Assembly: GCA_035761265.1 (NCBI GenBank)
Contig: DASTRL010000155.1
Location: 1 to 20,072 of the forward strand
Length of the DNA stretch: 20,072 nt
Direction of reading: 5' to 3'
DNA from: CADEED01 sp035761265
Lineage (GTDB): Bacteria > Pseudomonadota > Gammaproteobacteria > Steroidobacterales > Steroidobacteraceae
The notes beneath the pieces were generated by a model, which saw only the letters and a program-made list of their open reading frames with translations, had not been told where the DNA came from and ran no database searches. Each line of letters opens with the position of its first letter. The first letter of the stretch is position 1. Shown here in pieces: positions 8,000 to 15,317 of this stretch. The translations under genes were made by a program, and so were the position numbers.

Positions 8000-8311
8000 A
8001 TGAAGAGTGCGATTATCAAGGTTGCTGCCGTTGCAGCGTTCACCATGTTGGCCGGCTGCCAGGACTTGAAGCCTCTGCAAGCCGACGTCGACAATCTCAA
8101 GCAGCAGGTGAGCCGCCTCACCGCGGATCTCGCTGCCGCCAAGAGCTCGGCTGATGCGGCCAATGCCGCCGCCCAGTCGGCTTCGTCGACCGCCAGCGGC
8201 GCGCAGAGCGCGGCCAACCAGGCGCTCGCCGCGGCCCAGGCTTCGCAGTCCTGCTGCGATGCGACCAACGAGAAGATCGACCGGATGTTCCGCCGTTCGA
8301 TCTCGAAGTAA
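8000..8311 (+). CDS. OprI/Lpp-like alanine-zipper outer membrane lipoprotein
   Basis: The 103-residue product begins with a lipoprotein signal (MKSAIIKVAAVAAF, then MLAGC with Cys20 as the lipidated residue). Residue 21 is Gln, which favours outer membrane sorting. The mature part is an alanine-rich coiled coil (about residues 28-80) and ends DRMFRRSISK with a C-terminal Lys, as in Lpp and OprI, where the terminal Lys can be joined to peptidoglycan. A CC pair at residues 85-86 is not typical of the family. The ATG at 8000 follows AAGGGGA at a good distance; in-frame codons upstream to 7946 lack a signal sequence. A strong terminator follows, so it is a single-gene unit. Confidence 0.88.
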   Translation: MKSAIIKVAAVAAFTMLAGCQDLKPLQADVDNLKQQVSRLTADLAAAKSSADAANAAAQSASSTASGAQSAANQALAAAQASQSCCDATNEKIDRMFRRSISK

Positions 8312-8346
8312 TCGACCACTTCGTCACGAAACAGGTCGTTACGAAA

Positions 8347-8374
8347 ACGCCCCGCACCGCGGGGCGTTTTTTTT
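8347..8374 (+). terminator. Intrinsic terminator of the lipoprotein gene
   Basis: A perfect 9-bp stem ACGCCCCGC / GCGGGGCGT with loop ACC is followed by eight T residues (8367-8374). It lies 35 nt after the lipoprotein stop codon. AAAA at 8344-8347 on the left side could give weak termination for the convergent histidine kinase gene as well. Confidence 0.95.
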
Positions 8375-8389
8375 GGCCCCGGATCCGGC

Positions 8390-9424
8390 TCAGTCGGCCG
8401 GACGCGGCAACCAGAAGCGCACCGTGGCGCCCTTGCCCACCGCGCCCTCGGCGTCGATGCGGCCGCCATGTCGCTGCACGATGCGCGCCACCGTGGCGAG
8501 GCCGAGGCCGTGTCCGGCGAATTCATCCTGGCGGTGCAGGCGCGTGAAGGGGCGGAAGAGCCGGGTGGCCTGGCTCATCTCGAACCCCGCCCCGTTGTCG
8601 CCCACGCAGATCCATTCTTCCTCGCCGCGCTGCTCGGCGTAGAGGCGCACGCGCGGCTGCGCCGTGCGCGCGGTGTATTTCCACGCGTTGCCTAACAAGG
8701 TGCGCAGGATGGTCATCATCTGACGCACGTCGCCCCAGGCGGTGATGCCGGGCTGCAGCTCGAAGTGCACCTGGCGCTCCGTGTCCTCGTGGCGCAGGTC
8801 GTAGTGCACGAGCTCGGCCAGCGTGCCGATGTCGAGATTCTCGCAGCTCAGCTCGGCGCGTCCCGCGCGCGAGTAGGTGAGCAGCCCGTCGATGAGTCCT
8901 TCCATGCGATCGCCGGCCTTGAGGATCTCCTTGAGGAAGGTCCTGCCCTCTTCGTTGAGGTCGGCGCCGCATTCTTCCTCCAGCGCCTCCGCGAATCCCC
9001 TGAGGATGCGCAGCGGGCCGCGCAGGTCATGGCCCGCCGCGCTGGTCAGCGATTCGAACTCCTTGTTGGCCGCCGCCAGTTCCGCTTCGGTGTCCGTCAG
9101 GTCCTCGACGCTCACCAGCGTGAGGCCATGCCATGCAGCGGGCACCGCGCGCAGGCGCGCAATGAAGTTGCTGCCGTCCGGACGACGCACCGCCACCCGC
9201 CCGAAGCAGTGGGCGGCCGGCAAGTCTCCGAGCTGCGTCGCAACTTCGGGAAAGTATTCCGGCAGCCCCGTGCCTTCGACGTCGGCGGCGCAGGCGCGCA
9301 GCAGGCGCAACAGCGCCGGATTGGCGCGCGCGATCACGCCGTCCCGCCCGCAGAGCAGCGAGGGCGACGGATGCCAGTCGAAAAGAGGTTCGGCCGCGCC
9401 GATATTTGTCGCCGGATTCGTCAT
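8390..9424 (-). CDS. PAS-domain sensor histidine kinase
   Basis: The 344-residue protein has a PAS-like sensor region (about 12-115), a HisKA dimerisation domain and a HATPase domain. The phospho-acceptor is His132 in SAAGHDLRGPLRILRGF. The N box is LLGNAWKYT (N246), the G1 box DNGAGF (276-281) and the G2 box GHGLGLA (304-310). No membrane segment or signal peptide is seen, so it is cytoplasmic. The H-box style resembles kinases found with phytochromes and Rcp1-type receivers. It is divergent from the REC-PAS-kinase operon and probably feeds that phosphorelay, which is inference from position. The ATG at 9424 has no clear ribosome binding site. Confidence 0.92.
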   Translation of the reverse strand: MTNPATNIGAAEPLFDWHPSPSLLCGRDGVIARANPALLRLLRACAADVEGTGLPEYFPEVATQLGDLPAAHCFGRVAVRRPDGSNFIARLRAVPAAWHGLTLVSVEDLTDTEAELAAANKEFESLTSAAGHDLRGPLRILRGFAEALEEECGADLNEEGRTFLKEILKAGDRMEGLIDGLLTYSRAGRAELSCENLDIGTLAELVHYDLRHEDTERQVHFELQPGITAWGDVRQMMTILRTLLGNAWKYTARTAQPRVRLYAEQRGEEEWICVGDNGAGFEMSQATRLFRPFTRLHRQDEFAGHGLGLATVARIVQRHGGRIDAEGAVGKGATVRFWLPRPAD

Positions 9425-9521
9425 ATGCCGCGTTACGGAATCGGCCGGTTGCGGCGAGTCTGGATGGGCCGGCGCGAAAACTTTGTGAGCGGCGCCGCAA
9501 ATCGCCCGCCCGTAGGGTTCA

Positions 9522-9607
9522 GGAGCAGGTATCCCGACCGATATGTGACGGACTTCCCTCGAGGCGGCAAAGCTCCGCCAGACCTAAGGAAATAGCGCCG
9601 GACGCCG
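9522..9607 (+). other. Possible structured RNA leader before the REC-PAS-kinase operon
   Basis: The 240-nt gap 9425-9664 between divergent signalling genes contains a segment that can fold: GGAGC (9522-9526) can pair with GCTCC (9572-9576), or GGCGG (9563-9567) with CCGCC (9575-9579). It contains GCAAAGC (9567-9573), a GACCTAAGG word and a GCCGG/GCCG-rich 3' part. These pieces faintly recall the c-di-GMP-I (GEMM) riboswitch core, but the usual GGCAAACC word and GAAA-capped P2 stem were not found. Treat as an unassigned structured region. Confidence 0.2.
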
Positions 9608-9664
9608 ATATGACAGCTGTGGCGGACGGCCGGATCGGCTGCGCCACGCGCTTTCCAACCCGAC

Positions 9665-11314
9665 ATGCGAGTCAACGCGCCGATGAGCACCAACGAAGTC
9701 GAGATGATGAAGAGCATCCGGTTGTTGTTAGTGGAGGACAACGCCGCCGATGCGCGCGTGGTTGAGCGCCACCTCAAGGACGCCGGCCTCAACCAGGTCA
9801 ATTGCGACGTCGTGCAGACCGCCGCCGAAGCCGCCGAGCGTCTGCAGAAGGTCGAATACGATCTCGTGCTGCTCGATCTCGGGCTGCCGGACGCCTCGGG
9901 CCTGCAGGCGCTGCGCGCACTGCGCGCGGTCGCCGACCTCACGCCCATCATCGTGCTGACCGGTTCGGACGACTACAAGCAGGGGCTCACCGCCGTGCGC
10001 GAGGGCGCGCAGGACTATCTCGAAAAGCGCCGCGTCAACGCGGGCATGCTGTCGCGCATCGTTTCCTATTCGGTGGAGCGCAACAACTTCCACCGCGACC
10101 TGGTGCGCGCCACGCGCCGCTACCAGGACCTGTTCAACAACGTGCCGGTGGCGCTGTTCACCGCCAATCACGATGGCACGCTCAAGACCGCGAACGCCGC
10201 CTGCATGAAGATGCTGGCCTGCCAGGGCATCCCGCTCGGCAAGGTGAACTTCCTCAACCTGCTGTTCGATCCCGGCAAGCGCGCGCATTTCCTCGACATG
10301 ATGTCGCGCCAGCGCATGGTCGAGAGCTGGGAGACCGCCCTGCAGGACTGCAAGGGCAACAAGCTGCACGTGCTGGTGAACACCGCCACCTTGTACGACG
10401 GCGCCGGTGCCATCGCCGGTTGGGAAGGCAGCCTCACCGACATCTCGATGCTCAAGCAGACCCTGGAGGAGCGCGACCGCCTCGAGGACAATCTGCGCCA
10501 GGCGCAGAAGCTCGAGGCCATCGGCCAGCTCGCCGCGGGCATCGCGCACGAGATCAACACGCCGACGCAGTACGTGGGCGACAACCTGCGCTTCCTCAAG
10601 GAGTCTTTCGGCGAGCTCGATTCGCTGCTCACCCAGCTCGTGAAGGTGGGCGGCGCTCCGGCCGGCAAGCTGCTCGCGGACGCGGATTTCGACTATCTCA
10701 AGGAGGAGATCCCGCGCGCGCTCAACCAATCGCTCGAGGGCGTGGACCGCGTCGCGAAGATCGTGCGCGCCATGAAGGAGTTCTCGCACCCGGCGCGCGA
10801 GAAGACCGCGACCGACCTGAACCGTGCAATCCAGAGCACCATTACCGTTGCCAGCAACGAGTGGAAATACGTCGCCGAAGTCGAGATGGACCTCGATGCC
10901 AACCTGCCTTCCGTGCACTGTTCGCCCGCCGAGTTCAACCAGGTGGTGCTGAACATGGTGGTCAACGCGGCGCACGCCATCGGCGACGTCGTCGGCGACG
11001 GTTCCAAGGGCAAGGGCAAGATCAAGGTGAAGACGCGTCCCGACGGCGAATGGGCCGTGGTGGAGATCAGCGACACCGGTTGCGGCATGCCGGCGCACAT
11101 CCAGCAACGCATCTTCGATCCGTTCTTCACGACCAAGGAAGTCGGCAAGGGCACGGGCCAGGGACTGGCGATCGCACACAACGTCGTGGTCGACAAGCAC
11201 GGCGGCACGATCAAGGTGGTCAGCGCGCCGAACGCCGGCACCACTTTCATCATCCGCCTGCCCATCGGCGGCATGAAATCCGAGCCCGACGTGGCATCGG
11301 GGGCAGCCGCTTGA
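9665..11314 (+). CDS. REC-PAS-histidine kinase hybrid
   Basis: The 549-residue protein starts with a receiver domain (IRLLLVEDNAADARVV; acidic pair E24/D25, phospho-acceptor D71 in LLDLGLPDASG, T99, K121). A PAS domain follows (about 150-262, RRYQDLFNNVPVALFTANHD), then a HisKA with His295 in AGIAHEINTP and a HATPase (N box LNMVVNAAHAI, G1 DTGCGM, FDPFFTTKEVGKGTGQGL). The AHEINTP H-box and TGQGLAI style fit kinases that pass phosphate to separate receivers. No membrane segment is present. The start is uncertain: ATG 9665, 9683 and 9704 are possible and none has a strong ribosome binding site; the receiver begins near residue 18. Its stop overlaps the next gene (TTGA), so translation is probably coupled. 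Confidence 0.93.
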   Translation: MRVNAPMSTNEVEMMKSIRLLLVEDNAADARVVERHLKDAGLNQVNCDVVQTAAEAAERLQKVEYDLVLLDLGLPDASGLQALRALRAVADLTPIIVLTGSDDYKQGLTAVREGAQDYLEKRRVNAGMLSRIVSYSVERNNFHRDLVRATRRYQDLFNNVPVALFTANHDGTLKTANAACMKMLACQGIPLGKVNFLNLLFDPGKRAHFLDMMSRQRMVESWETALQDCKGNKLHVLVNTATLYDGAGAIAGWEGSLTDISMLKQTLEERDRLEDNLRQAQKLEAIGQLAAGIAHEINTPTQYVGDNLRFLKESFGELDSLLTQLVKVGGAPAGKLLADADFDYLKEEIPRALNQSLEGVDRVAKIVRAMKEFSHPAREKTATDLNRAIQSTITVASNEWKYVAEVEMDLDANLPSVHCSPAEFNQVVLNMVVNAAHAIGDVVGDGSKGKGKIKVKTRPDGEWAVVEISDTGCGMPAHIQQRIFDPFFTTKEVGKGTGQGLAIAHNVVVDKHGGTIKVVSAPNAGTTFIIRLPIGGMKSEPDVASGAAA

Positions 11315-12540
11315 ATGCGATCCGCGTCCTGTTCGTCGACGATGAGCCGCGGGTGCTCGAGGGCCTGAAACGCATGTTGCGACCCAAGCGCAATGAGTGG
11401 CAGATGACCTTCGTGGGCAGCGCGCAGGCCGCGCTGGAGGCGCTCAAGGCCGAACCCTGCGAGGTCGTGGTGACGGACATGCGCATGCCCGGCATGAGCG
11501 GCGCGGAGCTGCTGGAAGTCGTGCAGCGCGAATACCCCGACACCATCCGCCTGATCCTCTCCGGGCAGGCGGAAACCGAATCCGTCATGAAGGCGCTCGG
11601 GGTCTCGCACCAGTTCCTCTCCAAGCCCTGCGACGCGGAAATCCTGCAAGGCACCATCGCGCGCGCCTTCACGCTGCGGGACCTGGCCGGCAACGCCGCG
11701 GTCAAGACGCTGGTCGCGCGCATCAACAAACTACCCGTGCTGCCGGCGACCTATCAGCAGCTGGTCGAGTGCCTGAAGCGCCCGACCTCGGACATGGACG
11801 ACGTCGCCAGGATCATCTCGCGCGATCCGTCGATGTCGGCGCGGCTCCTCAAGGTGGTCAACTCCGCCTACTTCGGGCTCGCCAAGCCCGTAGCCGACGT
11901 GGCGCGCGCGGGCGCCCTGCTCGGGCTCGACCGCATCATGGCGCTGGTGCTCGGCCAGGGAATCTTCACCGGCGGCGAGATGCCGCAGGTGCGCGGCTTC
12001 AGCCTCGAAGCGCTGTGGTCCCACAGTCTCGCGACCGCTGCCGCGTCGCACCGCATCGCCATCGATGAGGGCCTCGACAAGGAAGCCGTGGCCGCCGCCT
12101 TCCTCGCCGGCATGCTGCACGACATCGGCAAGCTGGTGCTCGCCATGGGCATGCCGAACGAATATGCCCGCGTGCTCGAGCTCGCCCGCGGCCGGCCCGG
12201 CAGCGAGCGCGACATCGAAACGCTGGAGCTGCAGGCCGCGCACACCGACGTGGGCGCCTACCTGGTGGGCCTCTGGGGCCTGCCGAACACCATCGCCGAG
12301 GCCATCGCCTTCCACGAGGATCCGGCGCAGTCGACCGGCGACTTCGGCCTGCCGGGAATCGTGCACGTGGCCGATCGCATCGCGCATCACCCCGAGATCG
12401 CCGATCCGCGTTCGCCGGACCTGCACCTGAACTACGAATATCTCGAAAGGCACCAGCGTGGCGACAAATGGCATGAGTGGCGCGAGCTGTGCGCGGCCGC
12501 GATTGCCGACGAGGCCGCGAGCCAGGGAGGCCCCTCATGA
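11311..12540 (+). CDS. REC-HDOD response regulator
   Basis: The 409-residue product has an N-terminal receiver (IRVLFVDDEPRVLEGLKRML; D10/D11, phospho-acceptor D56 in VVTDMRMPGMSG, K105 in LSKPCD) and an HDOD domain (about 130-330: INKLPVLPATYQQLVECLKR, ISRDPSMSARLLKVVNSAYF, MLHDIGKLVLAMGMP). HDOD proteins act in signalling through protein contacts; the enzymatic status is mostly unknown. I place the start at TTG 11311, which overlaps the upstream TGA by 4 bp and has GGGGGC before it; the same frame is open far upstream but there it only shadows the kinase gene. The 3' end overlaps the next gene as ATGA. Confidence 0.9.
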   Translation: MNAIRVLFVDDEPRVLEGLKRMLRPKRNEWQMTFVGSAQAALEALKAEPCEVVVTDMRMPGMSGAELLEVVQREYPDTIRLILSGQAETESVMKALGVSHQFLSKPCDAEILQGTIARAFTLRDLAGNAAVKTLVARINKLPVLPATYQQLVECLKRPTSDMDDVARIISRDPSMSARLLKVVNSAYFGLAKPVADVARAGALLGLDRIMALVLGQGIFTGGEMPQVRGFSLEALWSHSLATAAASHRIAIDEGLDKEAVAAAFLAGMLHDIGKLVLAMGMPNEYARVLELARGRPGSERDIETLELQAAHTDVGAYLVGLWGLPNTIAEAIAFHEDPAQSTGDFGLPGIVHVADRIAHHPEIADPRSPDLHLNYEYLERHQRGDKWHEWRELCAAAIADEAASQGGPS

Positions 12541-13688
12541 GGGACCGCGTGCTGTTCGTCGACGACGAGCCCAATGTGCTCGACGGCATACGTCGCCAGC
12601 TGCGCAATCGCGTCGAACTCGAGACGGCCACCAGCGCCGCCGCGGGCCTGGACATCATCCGGCAGCAGGGCCCGTTCGCCGTCGTGGTCTCCGACATGCG
12701 CATGCCGGAGATGGACGGGGCGCGCTTCCTCGCCAAGGTCAACGAGATCGCACCGCAGACCGTGCGCATGGTGCTCAGCGGCCAGGCCGATCTGGAATCG
12801 ACCATTGCCGCCGTCAACGAGGGACGCGTGTTCCGCTTCCTGCTCAAGCCCTGCAATTCCGAGACGCTGTTCGGCGTCATCCAGAACGGCATCGAGCAAT
12901 ACCGGCTGATCCACGCGGAGAAGCACCTGCTCGAGAACACGCTCAACGCGACGGTCAAGGTGTTGTGCGACGTGCTGGGCCTGATCAACCCCGTCGCGCA
13001 GCGCCGCGCCGCGCAGATCCAGCGCTACGCGGACAGCGCCGCGGCGGCCCTGAAGCTGCTGCCTGGACTGTGGCAGTACCACCTCGCGGCCATGGTGTCG
13101 CAGCTCGGCTGCATCACGCTGCCGCAGGACACGCTGTCGCGCGCGCTCAGCGGCCAGCCGCTGACCCACGAGGAGCGCCGCCTGTACGAATCGCACCCGG
13201 AGATCGCGGCCAGGTTGTTAGGCGCGATCCCGCGGCTCGAGGCCGTGGCCGGCATGGTCGCCGGCCAGATGCGGCCGCCCGCCGCCGATCTCGCCGGCGG
13301 TGACCCCTCGACCTGGGAGCCGGAGAAGATCGGCGCCGCCATCCTCTGGGCCGCCGTGAGCTTCGATCGGCAGATCTCCCAGGGCCGCCCGCCCGAGCAG
13401 GCGGCACAGCTCGTGAACCAGGCCGCGCCCGGACTGCCGCCGGTGATCACGCAGGCCATGGCCAGGGCGATCAGCGAGGACTGCGGGCTGGTGATGAGTC
13501 GCGGCGTGACGCTGCGCGAGCTCGAGCCCGGCATGATGATCGACGCCGACGTCATGAGTCTGCGCGGCACGCGCCTGGTGCCGCGCGGCACCGAGGTGAC
13601 CTCGACCGTACTCGATCGCCTGCGCGCCGTCGCGGCCGGCGTGGGCGTCGCCGAACCCATTCGTGTCTCTGTGAAAGTGCTGGATTAG
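12537..13688 (+). CDS. Response regulator with degenerate HD-GYP domain
   Basis: The 383-residue protein has a receiver (RVLFVDDEPNVLDGIRR; D53 in VVSDMRMPEMDG, K104 in FLLKPC) and an HD-GYP-like output domain in which the catalytic residues are lost. Where active enzymes have LHDIGKIGIP it reads MVSQLGCITLP (residues 186-196). The SHPEIAARLLGAIPRLEAVA helix pair (219-238) is kept, but the following HH and GYP motifs are absent (MVAGQMRPPAADLAGG). The rest (ILWAAVSFDRQISQGRPPEQA) still aligns by eye to the family. It is unlikely to cleave c-di-GMP; it may bind a ligand or partner. The ATG at 12537 overlaps the REC-HDOD stop (ATGA). Confidence 0.85.
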   Translation: MRDRVLFVDDEPNVLDGIRRQLRNRVELETATSAAAGLDIIRQQGPFAVVVSDMRMPEMDGARFLAKVNEIAPQTVRMVLSGQADLESTIAAVNEGRVFRFLLKPCNSETLFGVIQNGIEQYRLIHAEKHLLENTLNATVKVLCDVLGLINPVAQRRAAQIQRYADSAAAALKLLPGLWQYHLAAMVSQLGCITLPQDTLSRALSGQPLTHEERRLYESHPEIAARLLGAIPRLEAVAGMVAGQMRPPAADLAGGDPSTWEPEKIGAAILWAAVSFDRQISQGRPPEQAAQLVNQAAPGLPPVITQAMARAISEDCGLVMSRGVTLRELEPGMMIDADVMSLRGTRLVPRGTEVTSTVLDRLRAVAAGVGVAEPIRVSVKVLD

Positions 13689-13701
13689 CAGGGTGATTTA
13701 C

Positions 13702-14289
13702 ATGGAAAAGAGCAAACTACTCCTGGTCGACGACGAGCCGAACCTGACTTCGGCTCTGGTGCGCAGCCTCGACCGCACGCAGTTCGAGATCTTCACCGCC
13801 GACTCGGCGCAAAAGGGCCTGATGATCCTCGCCGGCAACGACATCGACGTCGTGGTCTCCGATGAGCGCATGCCCGGCATGACGGGCAGCCAGTTCCTGT
13901 CCGAAGTGCGCAAGAAGTGGCCGAACACGATCCGCATGATCCTCTCGGGGCAGGCGGACCTGGAAGCGGCGGTGCGCGCCATCAACGAGGGCGAGGTGTA
14001 CCGCTTCCTGCTCAAGCCCTGCCATCCGAAGGAACTGCAGATGACCATCCTGCAGGGTCTGCAGCACAAGAAGCTCGTGGCGCAGAGCCGCCGGCTGCTG
14101 CAGGAGCATCAGAAGACGCAGAATCTGCTCGAGGAACTGGAGAAGGCCAATCCCGGCATCACCAAGATCGAGATGGACGAGGACGGCGTGATCGACATGG
14201 AAGCGTACAGCGATGCCGGCAGCACCGAGGACGTCCAGTCGCTGCTCGACGACCTCGAGAAGGAGATGTCGAAGGTTGCCCGAAGGTAG
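13702..14289 (+). CDS. Receiver protein with coiled-coil and acidic tail
   Basis: The 195-residue protein is a receiver domain (KLLLVDDEPNLTSALVRSL; D10/D11, D54 in VVSDERMPGMTG, K106 in FLLKPC) followed by a charged helix (about 120-150, LVAQSRRLLQEHQKTQNLLE) and an acidic tail (EMDEDGVIDMEAYS, then LLDDLEKEM). No DNA-binding or enzyme domain is present, so it may act as a phosphate relay or a docking protein. The LSGQADLE..INEG..YRFLLKPC block is nearly the same as in the gene before it, so the two receivers are probably duplicates. ATG 13702 has AGGG 8 nt upstream and is preferred to GTG 13693. The gene starts 13 nt after the previous stop. The 39-nt gap to fabH shows no clear terminator. 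Confidence 0.9.
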   Translation: MEKSKLLLVDDEPNLTSALVRSLDRTQFEIFTADSAQKGLMILAGNDIDVVVSDERMPGMTGSQFLSEVRKKWPNTIRMILSGQADLEAAVRAINEGEVYRFLLKPCHPKELQMTILQGLQHKKLVAQSRRLLQEHQKTQNLLEELEKANPGITKIEMDEDGVIDMEAYSDAGSTEDVQSLLDDLEKEMSKVARR

Positions 14290-14328
14290 CGCAGTGCGCC
14301 GACTCGGTAGCCGTCTGCGAACGAGCCC

Positions 14329-15303
14329 CTAATACCTGATCAGTGCGCTTCCCCAGGTGAAGCCGCCGCCGAAGGCCTCGAGCAGCAGCAGGTCGCCGCG
14401 CTTCACGCGGCCATCGCGCACACCCACGTCGAGCGCCAGCGGTACCGAGGCGGTGGAAGTGTTGCCGTGGTCCTGCACGGTGACGATGACACGCTCCATC
14501 GGCAGCTCGAGGCGCTTCGCCATGGCCGAGATGATGCGGATGTTCGCCTGGTGCGGCACGAGCCAGTTGACCGCCGAGCGGTCGAGGCCGTTGGCCGCCA
14601 GGGCCTCATCCACCGCCCCGCCGAGCTTGGTGACCGCCACCTTGAACACCTCGCTGCCGGCCATCCGGATGCTCACGTCCACCTTGTTGGTGGCCGGATC
14701 GACCTTGAAGCCGCGCGACACGCCACTGTCTACGTACAGCAGCTCCTTGTAGGTTCCATCCGAATGCAGGTGCGTGCTCACGATGCCGGCTTCGCTCGAC
14801 GGCTTGAGCACCACGGCGCCGGCCCCGTCACCGAACAGCACCGCGGTGTTGCGGTCGCTCCAGTTGGTGATGCGCGAGAGCGTCTCCGCGCCCACCACGA
14901 GCGCGCACCTGGCCTCACCGGCCTTGATGAACTTGTCCGCGATCGACAGCGCGTAGATGAATCCGCTGCACGCGGTCTCGACCGAGAATGCCGGGCAGCC
15001 GCGCGCACCCAGCCGTGCCTGCAGCAGCGTGCCGCAGTTGGGGAACACCTGGTCCGGCGTGGTCGTGCCGAACACGATGAAATCGATCTCCGCCGGCGTC
15101 ACGCCCGCCGCCTCGATGGCGCGGCGTGCGGCGATCTCGGCGATGTCCACGGTAGTTTGGCCGTCGGCCGCGACGTGCCGCCGCTCGATCCCGGTGCGCG
15201 AACGGATCCACTCGTCGGTGGTATCCATCATCTTCTCGAGATCGAAATTCGTGACGACCTTTTCCGGCAGGTAGGAGCCCGTGCCGGCGATGCGTGAGTA
15301 CAT
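14329..15303 (-). CDS. fabH: Beta-ketoacyl-ACP synthase III (FabH)
   Basis: FabH starts fatty acid synthesis by condensing acetyl-CoA with malonyl-ACP in the cytoplasm. The 324-residue protein is full length and carries the catalytic triad Cys112 (SVETACSGFIYAL), His251 (WLVPHQANIRI) and Asn281 (DHGNTSTASVPLAL), plus the N-terminal YLPEKVVTNFDL and C-terminal LLLEAFGGGFTWGSAL. The ATG at 15301-15303 has AAGGGC about 6 nt upstream. It lies 14 nt after plsX on the same strand. Unlike E. coli, no fabD follows; the next genes are the convergent receiver genes. Confidence 0.98.
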   Translation of the reverse strand: MYSRIAGTGSYLPEKVVTNFDLEKMMDTTDEWIRSRTGIERRHVAADGQTTVDIAEIAARRAIEAAGVTPAEIDFIVFGTTTPDQVFPNCGTLLQARLGARGCPAFSVETACSGFIYALSIADKFIKAGEARCALVVGAETLSRITNWSDRNTAVLFGDGAGAVVLKPSSEAGIVSTHLHSDGTYKELLYVDSGVSRGFKVDPATNKVDVSIRMAGSEVFKVAVTKLGGAVDEALAANGLDRSAVNWLVPHQANIRIISAMAKRLELPMERVIVTVQDHGNTSTASVPLALDVGVRDGRVKRGDLLLLEAFGGGFTWGSALIRY

Positions 15304-15317
15304 GTCTGCCCTTGATC

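Noticed and set aside
9728..11200. 490-codon open frame on the minus strand opposite the REC-PAS-kinase gene
   Set aside because: It has no recognisable domain and a His/Val/Leu/Glu-biased composition typical of antisense frames in GC-rich genes; the plus-strand kinase has all catalytic motifs.
9802..11310. Extension of the REC-HDOD frame about 500 codons upstream
   Set aside because: This part is Arg/Ala/Gly-rich nonsense in the +2 frame of the kinase gene; the domain starts at 11311.
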